Assembly: GCA_018700215.1 (NCBI GenBank)
Contig: JABIST010000383.1
Location: 1 to 5,248 of the forward strand
DNA length: 5,248 nt
Direction of reading: 5' to 3'
DNA from: Dehalococcoidia bacterium
GTDB taxonomy: Bacteria > Chloroflexota > Dehalococcoidia > UBA2979
The position numbers were made by a program, and so were the translations under genes. This document shows, piece after piece, positions 1 to 4,750 of this stretch. Within the stretch, counting starts at the first letter, position 1. Each line of letters starts with the position of its first letter. A model generated the notes under the pieces. The model saw only the letters and a program-made list of their open reading frames with translations. It was not told the DNA's origin and made no database searches.

Positions 1-266
1 AGACCCGTACCGATTTCGGTCCAGAGGTCGATCCAGATGACCCGCTAATCGATGCACTGCGTGCCTGGCGCTCAGCACGCGCACGAACCGATGGCACCCC
101 GGCCTACACGCTGTTCTCGGACCGCACCCTGCGTGAACTGGTCGGCTCACGGCCGTCCAATCGCGGCAAACTGCTCGAGACCTGGGGCCTCGGCGAGTCG
201 CGAGTCGATCGCTTCGGCGACGAAATCCTCCAGGTCATCGCGGCCCACCAACCGGCCCACCCGTAA
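1..266 (+). CDS. C-terminal end of UvrD/PcrA-type (or RecQ-type) DNA helicase, HRDC domain (partial)
   Basis: The reading frame is open from the window edge (first full codon at position 3) to a TAA at 264-266, giving about 87 residues; the helicase motor lies upstream of the window. The visible part reads as an HRDC domain. An acidic linker (PEVDPDDP) leads into LIDALRAWRSARAR, then PAYTLFSDRTLREL, a typical HRDC helix-turn pattern, and finally a conserved-looking G-x-G-x-x-R-x-x-R-F-G-D segment. HRDC domains are auxiliary DNA-binding modules at the C-terminus of RecQ helicases and of actinobacterial UvrD2-like superfamily 1 helicases. The acidic linker and the short tail after the domain favour a UvrD-like protein, but without the ATPase motifs this cannot be settled. 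The likely role is DNA unwinding in repair. A hairpin follows the stop by 9 bases. Confidence 0.82.
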   Translation, partial: TRTDFGPEVDPDDPLIDALRAWRSARARTDGTPAYTLFSDRTLRELVGSRPSNRGKLLETWGLGESRVDRFGDEILQVIAAHQPAHP

Positions 267-275
267 GAATCTCAC

Positions 276-317
276 CCAGTCCGGGCCACCCCGCTTGGCG
301 CGGAGCGCCCGGACTGG
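276..317 (+). terminator. Hairpin after helicase gene, possible terminator
   Basis: An 11-bp perfect inverted repeat (CCAGTCCGGGC at 276-286 and its complement at 307-317) encloses a 20-base loop that can itself form CCGC/GCGG. It starts 9 bases after the helicase stop. The downstream run is only weakly T-rich, so it could be an imperfect intrinsic terminator or an RNA stabilising structure. Confidence 0.5.
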
Positions 318-368
318 CACTATGGCTCTTATCTACTTGTGATATTTCCCCGTGAAGCGAGGTATTTG

Positions 369-779
369 ATGAACCTGACAGTCACGGACCTGGCCCAGGA
401 AAAGCTCTCCGCCCTCATGGAGGAGAACGACGCTCCGGCGCAGGCCATCCGCGTCTTCGCCCAGGGTGGCGGATGCGCGTGCAGCGGCCCCCAGTTCGGC
501 ATGGGCCTCGATGACCCACAGGCCACCGACTCACTGATCGAGTTCGGCACCCTCAAGTTCATCGCCGACCCCTCGTCCGCAGCAGCCCTCGAGGGCGCCT
601 CGATCGACTACATCGATGACGTCATGCAGCAAGGCTTCTCCATCGAAGCGCCCAATGCAGCAGAGCTGATGGGTGCTGGTGGCGGCGGCGGCTGTGGCTG
701 CGGCGGTGGTGGCGGTGGCGACGGCCACAACCACGGCGGCGGCGGTGGTGGCGGCGGCTGCGCCTGCGGCGGTCACTAA
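369..779 (+). CDS. HesB/IscA-like (A-type) Fe-S cluster carrier with Gly/Cys/His-rich tail
   Basis: A 136-residue soluble protein resembling A-type Fe-S carriers (IscA/ErpA/HesB), which pass Fe-S clusters to apo-enzymes in the cytoplasm. Residues 1-100 follow the family pattern: LTVTDLAQEKL at the start, IRVFAQGGGCACSGPQFGM around 28-45, LKFIADPSSAAALEGASIDYID at 62-83, and GFSIEAPNA at 89-97. Family members usually have one cysteine near residue 35 and a C-terminal CGC motif soon after a (N)PNA motif. Here the first site is C36-A-C38. About a dozen residues, largely glycine, separate PNA from C109-G-C111. An extra tail then carries H120-N-H122 and C131-A-C133-GG-H136. The ATG at 369 is chosen because AGCGAGG lies just upstream; a GTG at 339 would add 10 residues but lacks a ribosome binding site. 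The gene is convergent with the hydrolase. The family is fairly sure; the role of the tail is unknown. Confidence 0.85.
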   Translation: MNLTVTDLAQEKLSALMEENDAPAQAIRVFAQGGGCACSGPQFGMGLDDPQATDSLIEFGTLKFIADPSSAAALEGASIDYIDDVMQQGFSIEAPNAAELMGAGGGGGCGCGGGGGGDGHNHGGGGGGGGCACGGH

Positions 780-801
780 GACCAAAGCTGGTCAACAGAC
801 C

Positions 802-840
802 ACATAAAAAGGCCGGCCCATTGGGCCGGCCTTTTTATGT
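802..840. terminator. Perfect bidirectional intrinsic terminator
   Basis: A 39-base perfect inverted repeat: ACATAAAAAGGCCGGCCCA at 802-820 is complemented exactly by 822-840. The GC core GGCCGGCCC/GGGCCGGCC with loop ATT is flanked by A5 on the left and T5 on the right, so it works as an intrinsic terminator on both strands. It lies between the ends of the convergent Fe-S carrier gene (stop 779) and hydrolase gene (stop 858). Confidence 0.93.
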
Positions 841-857
841 TCAGCGAGCGAACAAAC

Positions 858-1796
858 TCAAGCGTCGGCCGCCAGACGCCCCACCAACTCCTCAATGTGC
901 TGCGCAACCAGCGCCGGTGCCTCCATCGGAATGAAGTGGGTGTGCTCCGGCAGGTAGAAGTCCTCCGCGTTCGGAAACCAGTCCACCAGGTCCACCGCCG
1001 TCGGCGACCCGCTGAGTGCCGCCGCTGGGTTTTCTGGATCACGGGGCCGCGCCCGCAAGATCCGTACCGGCACCTCAATGCCGGGCGCCTCCGCGGAAAG
1101 ATCGTGCTGCCCCACCTCGTACACCGCCGCCTCAACTACTGGCGGACAAGCGAGGTGAAAGCCATCGCCATCATCGTTCGGCAGCAGCCCGTACTCGCAG
1201 TAGTCCCGCAGCACCGCAGGCTCCCACGCGCTGTGCGGCTCACGCCCGCGAAACCGCTCGAACATCTCGTGCGCCGATGCCCACTCGTTACGTCGACGAA
1301 TCACGAACAGGTGCGGACCGCCTCCCGGCTGCTCATCGTCGCCCTCGGCCTTCGGCATCCCCATGCTCTTCGTGATCGTCGGATCCACCAGCAGCAGCGC
1401 CGCGAACAGCCCCGGATCGATGCTCGCCGCCAGCGTCACCGAGTGCCCACCCATCGAGTGACCGATGCCGATCGCATCCGAGATTCCCAGCTCACGCAGT
1501 GCCGCAACAATGTCGTCCGCCACATGTGACCAGAGGTAGACGTCCTTGCCGCCCTCAATCGAAGGCACATCCGCACGCCCGTGCCCCCGCAGATCGAACG
1601 CGATCGCCCGACGCCCCGGGAGCCACCGAATCACCTCGTCCCAGCAGCGACCGTGAAAGCTCGTCGCGTGGGCAAACACCAGCGGCGGCCCCTCGCCGGC
1701 CCACTCGGTGACAGCCAGCTCCACACCGTCGCCCTGCACTCGGAACTCCCGAGGCGTCTCACCCTCCGGGCGACGCGATCGCTCGTCCTGCGACAT
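858..1796 (-). CDS. Alpha/beta hydrolase
   Basis: A 312-residue protein of the alpha/beta-hydrolase fold, with no signal peptide and probably cytoplasmic. The N-terminal strands lead to the oxyanion-hole segment FAHATSFHGRCWD (about 41-53), then AIAFDLRGHGRA (64-75). The nucleophile elbow is GHSMGG, with Ser114 as nucleophile. LLLVDPT around 135-140 places Asp138 after a core strand, a candidate acid, and HTHFIPME at 285-292 offers His287 (or His285) as the catalytic base. A cap region spans roughly 141-235. The substrate cannot be read from sequence; esterase, lactonase, C-C hydrolase or epoxide hydrolase-like activities are all possible. The ATG at 1796 has a strong AGGAGA five bases upstream. 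It is divergent from the PrsW-family gene and convergent with the Fe-S carrier, so it is probably transcribed alone. Confidence 0.92.
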   Translation of the reverse strand: MSQDERSRRPEGETPREFRVQGDGVELAVTEWAGEGPPLVFAHATSFHGRCWDEVIRWLPGRRAIAFDLRGHGRADVPSIEGGKDVYLWSHVADDIVAALRELGISDAIGIGHSMGGHSVTLAASIDPGLFAALLLVDPTITKSMGMPKAEGDDEQPGGGPHLFVIRRRNEWASAHEMFERFRGREPHSAWEPAVLRDYCEYGLLPNDDGDGFHLACPPVVEAAVYEVGQHDLSAEAPGIEVPVRILRARPRDPENPAAALSGSPTAVDLVDWFPNAEDFYLPEHTHFIPMEAPALVAQHIEELVGRLAADA

Positions 1797-1828
1797 CGGC
1801 TCTCCTCTTCTTCACACGTGAAGCAGGC

Positions 1829-1858
1829 ACGATAGCCCGCCAGGCAAGCTCCGGCCAA
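1829..1858 (-). promoter_or_regulatory. Candidate sigma-70-like promoter of the hydrolase gene
   Basis: Read on the minus strand, TTGGCC (1858-1853) and TATCGT (1834-1829) are 18 bases apart, each matching four of six consensus bases. Transcription would start near 1822, about 25 bases before the hydrolase ATG. An inverted repeat CTTCAC-AC-GTGAAG (1810-1823) overlaps the expected start and could be an operator. This is pattern matching only. Confidence 0.33.
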
Positions 1859-1866
1859 TCCAGACC

Positions 1867-1896
1867 TTGCCCTGCCCTGCTACTCCCCACTACGGT
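1867..1896 (+). promoter_or_regulatory. Weak candidate promoter of the PrsW-family gene
   Basis: TTGCCC (1867-1872) and TACGGT (1891-1896) are 18 bases apart in the divergent intergenic region, about 50 bases before the GTG start. Match to consensus is modest (four and three of six), so this is only a suggestion. Confidence 0.22.
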
Positions 1897-1946
1897 GCGG
1901 CAACCTCCCGTGAACCAATCGGGAACCGCAGCCGCAGGAAGACATC

Positions 1947-2663
1947 GTGGGCCTGGCGATCGCACTCATCCTCGCACTGCTGCCTTCGGCGCTCATCCTT
2001 CGCTACTTCATCAAGCGCGACGCATTCCCCGAGCCCCGCGGTGCCATCGTCAAGACATTCGTCTGGGGTATCGCCAGCATCATCCCTGCGGTCATCCTCG
2101 CGCTGATCCTGATCGCAATCGTGCCAAGCGTCTCCTCCGGCGATACCACCGGTGCGTTCGCCCGCGCAGCAGTGATCGCCTTCTTCGGCGCCGCAATCCC
2201 GGAGGAACTCTTCAAGTTCGCCGTGCTCTTCTTCTACTGCCGCCGGCTCTCCGACTTCGACGAGCCCATGGACGGCATCGTCTACGGCGTCACCGCCTCG
2301 CTCGGCTTCGCAACGCTCGAGAACGTGCTCTATGTCTTCGATGGCGGCATCAGCATCGCCATCATGCGCGGCTTCACCGCCGTCCCCGGCCACGCACTGT
2401 TCGGCGCGATCATGGGCTTCTACTTCGGCCTCGCCCACTTCCTACCGGGCCGGCGCAGGCTCTACTGGGCCGCCTACCTACTCCCCGTCCTGCTCCACGG
2501 CCTCTACAACACCCCGCTCATGGCTCTCGAATCCAACGTATCGGGGGCCTGGGCGCTGCTCTCCATCCTCGTGCTCGTTGTCGGCCTCGTCACAGCCAGG
2601 CGACTACACCGGCGGCTACGCTCCGCACAGGCGCCCCGAGCGCAGCGCGCGGCCCTGACCTAG
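1947..2663 (+). CDS. PrsW-family intramembrane metalloprotease
   Basis: A 238-residue integral membrane protein with about seven hydrophobic segments (roughly 2-21, 37-60, 72-97, 108-130, 143-163, 172-190, 200-217) and an Arg-rich cytoplasmic tail (218-235). The PrsW family signatures appear in order: PEELFK (E86, E87, K90) in a membrane segment, DEPMDGIVYG (105-114) followed by FATLENVLYV (E125, N126), PGHALFGAIMG with H149, and LLPVLLHGLYNTP with H184 and N188. In Bacillus, PrsW performs site-1 cleavage of the anti-sigma factor RsiW; in other bacteria the substrates are mostly unknown, and no anti-sigma gene is visible here. The GTG start at 1947 is chosen because AGGAAG sits 5 bases upstream. 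The length is normal to slightly short for the family. The family assignment is strong; the substrate is not known. Confidence 0.9.
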   Translation: MGLAIALILALLPSALILRYFIKRDAFPEPRGAIVKTFVWGIASIIPAVILALILIAIVPSVSSGDTTGAFARAAVIAFFGAAIPEELFKFAVLFFYCRRLSDFDEPMDGIVYGVTASLGFATLENVLYVFDGGISIAIMRGFTAVPGHALFGAIMGFYFGLAHFLPGRRRLYWAAYLLPVLLHGLYNTPLMALESNVSGAWALLSILVLVVGLVTARRLHRRLRSAQAPRAQRAALT

Positions 2664-2670
2664 GCAGGCA

Positions 2671-2699
2671 TCGACCGCTACGGACCACGTCGCTAAACT
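2671..2699 (+). promoter_or_regulatory. Promoter of the tRNA gene
   Basis: TCGACC (2671-2676) and TAAACT (2694-2699) are separated by exactly 17 bases and each match four of six sigma-70 consensus positions. The predicted start, near 2706, lies just before the mature tRNA 5' end at 2710. Position and spacing make it believable. Confidence 0.5.
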
Positions 2700-2709
2700 T
2701 CGATCGTGC

Positions 2710-2785
2710 GGCAGGGTAGCTCAGAGGCCAGAGCAGGGGACTCATAAGCCCTTAGTCGGCGGTTCGAATCCGCCTCCTGCTACCA
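2710..2785 (+). tRNA. tRNA-Met (CAT anticodon); element integration target
   Basis: A full cloverleaf of 76 bases with encoded CCA. The acceptor GGCAGGG (2710-2716) pairs with TCCTGCT (2775-2781) using G-U at both ends. The D stem is GCTC/GAGC (2719-2722, 2731-2734). The anticodon stem is GGGGA/GCCCT, with an A-G mismatch next to the loop and a G-U at the far end. The loop is CTCATAA with CAT at 2743-2745, the variable loop TAGTC, and the T arm GGCGG-TTCGAAT-CCGCC (2758-2774). The discriminator is A2782. Elongator methionine is the likeliest identity; a lysidine-modified tRNA-Ile2, which also has a CAT anticodon in DNA, cannot be excluded. The part from 2740 onward is repeated at 4475-4523, showing that the gene is an attachment site. 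Confidence 0.93.
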
Positions 2786-2788
2786 CCG
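2740..2788 (+). repeat. attL: left 49-bp direct repeat (3' part of tRNA)
   Basis: Matches 4475-4523 at 48 of 49 positions (G2758 versus A4493). The identity starts at the 5' edge of the anticodon loop and runs through CCA plus CCG, as expected for a tyrosine integrase that crosses over in the anticodon loop. This left copy completes a functional tRNA. Confidence 0.88.
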
Positions 2789-2794
2789 TAAACC

Positions 2795-2833
2795 CAGGGT
2801 TGATGGTCTCCAGCGGCCATCAACCCTGTTTAC
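2795..2833 (+). terminator. Terminator after tRNA, inside the element
   Basis: A 12-bp perfect stem, CAGGGTTGATGG (2795-2806) with its complement at 2817-2828, has a 10-base loop and is followed by TTTACTTT. It lies 10 bases after the tRNA CCA end. Since it is on the element side of attL, it was probably brought by the element along with the new tRNA 3' half. Confidence 0.78.
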
Positions 2834-2845
2834 TTTCCTGAGCAA

Positions 2846-2868
2846 TTGGGGCCATCTTGGGGACATTC
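2846..2868 (+). repeat. Left pair of 11-bp direct repeats, putative integrase arm sites
   Basis: TTGGGGCCATC (2846-2856) is followed directly by TTGGGGACATT (2857-2867), 9 of 11 identical, so the two copies are one DNA turn apart. The 23 bases match 4339-4361 near the other end of the element at 20 positions and in the same orientation. They overlap the stop codon of the integrase pseudogene and lie 57 bases from attL. Paired direct repeats beside the core are typical arm-binding sites of tyrosine integrases; the assignment is inferred. Confidence 0.6.
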
Positions 2869-3588
2869 ATCCAATGAGATGGCCCATCGCCACCGCCGCG
2901 GCTAGCTGCATGCCTGGCAAGAGATGCTCGTATGTATTCATGGTGAAGGCTGCGGACGCGTGCCCGAGCCTGCGACTAACCACGTATATCTCGACCCCCA
3001 CCCTGATCCAGTGGGTGGCGGCAGTGTGGCGCAGCGTGTGGAACACAACGGACTCGGGATTCGGGATTCTGGAGTCCCGAGCGTTCTAGGCTGGACCGGT
3101 ACCCATGGTAGAAATTGCGAGGGTTCCACACCGTGCCTATTCCAGAAGGAAAGACGAAGTCGTTCCCTTACCAGATTCCCCCCAGCCGTAGACGAGTCTT
3201 CTGCTGAGTGATCCGATGGGTTCGCAGCAGCGCCGTCATCCGCTCTGACAGGTCGATCGTCCGAACCGCATGTTGAGTCCTCACCGGGGCGAGTTGGACT
3301 CCTTCTACTGGGAGCGTTCGCAACCCACGACGAACCGACAGTCTGCGCGCAATCTTCCCAGGTCAGAGCCAGCAACTCCCCCTGCCGAAGACCGGTGCTC
3401 AGCGTCAGCGCCATTGGAACCGAATGCCGAGTTTCCGATGCAGCCTCCAGGAGCAGCTTCACCTCTGCATCCGAAAGCGCCCGTCTCTCGGGTGGCGGGG
3501 CCACGTTCGGAGCACGGATTGACTCCGCGGGGTTCCGCCCGATGAGACCGGCAATAACTGGGTCCGCCAGGGCGCGGCTCAGCGCTCG
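2867..3588 (-). pseudogene. Tyrosine recombinase (phage-type integrase), truncated and frameshifted
   Basis: Reading the minus strand in three stages recovers the catalytic domain of a tyrosine integrase. Stage one (about 3588-3352) includes GLIGRNPAESIRAP, LSDAEVKLLLEAA and TGLRQGELLALTWED, with the first catalytic Arg at 3385-3387. Stage two (about 3354-3060) continues with LSVRRGLRTLP, VRTQHAVRTIDLSE and, after an in-frame TAA at 3168-3170, GNDFVFPSGIG and SSLERSGLQNPES. Stage three (about 3058-2867) gives VFHTLRHTAATHW (catalytic H and R at 3038-3040 and 3029-3031), RRLGHAS and NTYEH (catalytic Tyr at 2930-2932), ending in TGA at 2867-2869. The first frameshift is near 3351-3354; the second coincides with a 7-bp tandem duplication at 3055-3068. 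The N-terminal arm-binding domain and most of the core-binding domain are absent. Its place next to attL fits the integrase of this element. Confidence 0.9.
3055..3068. repeat. 7-bp tandem duplication causing the second integrase frameshift
   Basis: CGGGATT occurs twice in a row (3055-3061 and 3062-3068). Removing one copy joins ...GLQNPES to VVFHTLRHT in a single frame, which matches the expected spacing ahead of the integrase H-x-x-R box. The duplication is therefore the lesion itself. Confidence 0.85.
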
Positions 3589-4041
3589 CTACCCGTTCGC
3601 GAGGGCGGCCTCCTCGGTGGCGGCCAGCATGTCGGTGAAGTTCGCCGTCAGCATTTTGTCGATCAATGGGCCGGTGAATCGACCGATTGGGCCACCCCTG
3701 GGCACATATCGGTAGTCGAACGTGACCACCGTCCCGTCGTCGTCGGGCTCGAGCGTGAGCGTGGCCTCGGCCCGCTTGAACGGCACCAACACGCTCGGCT
3801 GATTCTGTGTGTCGATCCTGCGCCCCTCCTCCCAGGCGGTGACGGTTTCATCCATGCTGCCCATCGGCTTCAGTTCGACGCGGCGGCGAGCGCCCACGCC
3901 GCTGGTCTGGTCGCCGATGGCTCTCGTGGCCCTGAGGCCACTCCAATGGTTCGCGAGATTCGGGAAATCGGCGTACAGGGCCCATACGGAACCTGTGGAC
4001 GCAGACATGCGGCGTTGCACCGTGATGTGACGTTCAGGCAT
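3589..4041 (-). CDS. SRPBCC-fold (polyketide cyclase/dehydrase-like) protein
   Basis: A 150-residue soluble protein with the pattern of the START/Bet v1-like SRPBCC superfamily, which forms a hydrophobic ligand-binding cavity. Seen in order: TGSVWALYADFPNLANHW (16-33), the entry segment with the usual VW and Asp-Phe-x-x-x-x-x-x-W spacing; GVGARRRVEL (48-57); DETVTAWEEGRRI (64-76); a strand ending EPDDDGTVVTFDYRYVPRGGPIG (98-120); and a long C-terminal helix (123-148). The length is normal and the protein looks complete. No substrate can be assigned; members include cyclases, lipid carriers and many proteins of unknown role. The ATG at 4041 is preferred because TTGGAG lies 8 bases upstream; a GTG at 4050 would add three residues. 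It is the only intact gene in the element. Its stop codon is in the same frame as the integrase remnant that begins right after it. Confidence 0.82.
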   Translation of the reverse strand: MPERHITVQRRMSASTGSVWALYADFPNLANHWSGLRATRAIGDQTSGVGARRRVELKPMGSMDETVTAWEEGRRIDTQNQPSVLVPFKRAEATLTLEPDDDGTVVTFDYRYVPRGGPIGRFTGPLIDKMLTANFTDMLAATEEAALANG

Positions 4042-4338
4042 GTGGATCACTCCAAGTGTCCGGCTGGCTGTAGGGCAGTGTGGCTGTCAGCGTATCGGCC
4101 AGATCGAGGACGCCCAGGAGAGTGCCAAATTCCAAGGCGAACTCTAACAGGAAGCCGATTCACCGCCGGGCCACGTCCTCTTGAAGTAGCTCCCGGTTCG
4201 ATGGTCACGCTCCCCCCCTCGTGTGAGGGCACCAGGTGCGGGCTGCCAGGTTCGATGGACTTCGGACACCGTTAGGTGCTCTCGCGAAAGGTAGAGCCTG
4301 GAGCCTTCGCTCCCGAAGGCCCTGCTGAACCGACCCCA
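4042..4338. other. Gene-free stretch inside the element
   Basis: No open frame here has recognisable protein motifs or a good ribosome binding site. The stretch presumably holds the promoter of the minus-strand SRPBCC gene, but I find no convincing -35/-10 pair. Minor structure: GGTTCGATGG occurs at 4194-4203 and 4250-4259, and GCCTTCG/CGAAGGC (4303-4309, 4314-4320) forms a 7-bp hairpin with a 4-base loop. It may be eroded cargo. Confidence 0.5.
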
Positions 4339-4361
4339 TGGGGGCCATCCCGGGGACATTC
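4339..4361 (+). repeat. Right pair of direct repeats, putative integrase arm sites
   Basis: TGGGGGCCATC (4339-4349) followed by CCGGGGACATT (4350-4360) and C repeats the left-end block at 2846-2868 with 20 of 23 identical, in the same orientation. It lies 113 bases before attR. The repeat at both element ends, beside the att cores, supports a role in integrase binding. Confidence 0.6.
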
Positions 4362-4372
4362 GCGCCACCAGA

Positions 4373-4386
4373 GCCCAATATTGGGC
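4373..4386. repeat. Perfect 14-bp palindrome
   Basis: GCCCAATATTGGGC is its own reverse complement and lies between the right arm-type repeats and attR. It could be a site for a dimeric regulator or excisionase; nothing else supports a function. Confidence 0.4.
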
Positions 4387-4474
4387 AGCACGAGGCGGGA
4401 TGGCGAGCGATGTCGATCCCTATTTCAAGGACCCCGGCACCACTCAACGAAACTGCTAACACCTAGGAGAGAGA

Positions 4475-4523
4475 ACTCATAAGCCCTTAGTCAGCGGTTC
4501 GAATCCGCCTCCTGCTACCACCG
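4475..4523 (+). repeat. attR: right 49-bp direct repeat, tRNA 3' fragment
   Basis: This repeats tRNA positions from the anticodon loop to CCA plus CCG, with one difference: A4493 in place of G2758, which breaks the first pair of the T stem. The preceding bases do not form the 5' half of a tRNA, so it is not a functional tRNA gene. By the logic of integration this should be the host's original 3' half. Confidence 0.88.
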
Positions 4524-4532
4524 CGACTACAG

Positions 4533-4570
4533 AGGGCTGACGGCGCGGATGCGCCGTCAGCCCTTGTTCG
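4533..4570 (+). terminator. Strong hairpin terminator after attR
   Basis: A 14-bp perfect stem, AGGGCTGACGGCGC (4533-4546) and its complement (4551-4564), has a GGAT loop and is followed by TTGTTCGTT. It starts 10 bases after the tRNA fragment's CCG, so it was probably the tRNA's terminator before the element inserted. Confidence 0.75.
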
Positions 4571-4686
4571 TTCCACCCTCACCGCACCCACACACCCGCC
4601 GTGACTCCGCCCCACGATCAACGATCTCTACCCGTCCCCGTCAGAAAATCAGGGATTTCCCCGGGCATTGAAGCCGCGCTCTCCAA

Positions 4687-4743
4687 CCGAGAATCCCCCT
4701 AAGCGCAAAGGATGCGTTGGTTATAGAACCACCTCGGAAGGAG
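4687..4743 (+). promoter_or_regulatory. Leader of secreted-protein gene: possible three-way fold and ribosome binding site
   Basis: CCGAG (4687-4691) can pair with CTCGG (4733-4737), enclosing two small hairpins: CGCA-AAGGA-TGCG (4704-4716) and GGTT-ATAG-AACC (4719-4730). The outer stem ends against AAGGAG (4738-4743), the strong ribosome binding site 7 bases before the ATG. TATAGA at 4722-4727 could instead be a -10 element, but no good -35 is present. I recognise no known riboswitch family. Confidence 0.3.
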
Positions 4744-4750
4744 CCAAATC

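Larger units (their letters stand above)
2740..4523. mobile_element. Remnant of a tRNA-integrated element (about 1.8 kb)
   Basis: The segment is bounded by 49-bp direct repeats of the tRNA 3' part. It carries a decayed tyrosine recombinase next to attL, paired short direct repeats near both ends resembling arm-type sites, one intact SRPBCC gene, and about 430 bases without a gene. Together these are the hallmarks of an integrative element or prophage reduced by deletion. With the integrase broken it could excise only if another integrase acted on it. What the full element was (phage, ICE or island) cannot be told from what remains. Confidence 0.85.

Noticed and set aside
295..323. Promoter TTGGCG-N17-CACTAT for the Fe-S carrier gene
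   Set aside because: The -10 match is poor and the -35 lies inside the hairpin; the real promoter could not be identified.
661..776. The GGC/GGT-rich run as a non-coding microsatellite
   Set aside because: It is in frame within the Fe-S carrier gene, where it encodes the Gly-rich tail with regularly placed Cys and His codons.
837..1529. A long plus-strand open frame opposite the hydrolase
   Set aside because: It is the antisense shadow of the hydrolase gene, rich in Arg and Pro with no domain pattern or ribosome binding site.
1890..2719. Long open frames on both strands over the PrsW-family gene
   Set aside because: Their compositions (Arg/Pro-rich on one, Asp/Glu-rich on the other) are typical of out-of-frame translation in GC-rich DNA; the PrsW frame has the motifs and the start signals.
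2938..3504. A 188-residue minus-strand open frame as an intact protein
   Set aside because: Only its first part (to about residue 51, TWED) matches a tyrosine integrase; the remainder is out-of-frame reading of the same pseudogene, whose true continuation lies in two other frames.
4205..4482. Open frames on both strands between the SRPBCC gene and attR
   Set aside because: No recognisable motif, no good ribosome binding site, and they run across the arm-type repeats and the palindrome.
4475..4520. A second tRNA gene
   Set aside because: Only the anticodon loop, T arm and acceptor 3' strand are present; no D arm or acceptor 5' strand precedes it, and A4493 breaks a T-stem pair.
4687..4737. 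A cyclic-di-GMP (GEMM) or other known riboswitch, prompted by GCGCAAAGG
   Set aside because: The other conserved blocks of GEMM-type aptamers, including the tetraloop-receptor part, are not present and the element is too short.
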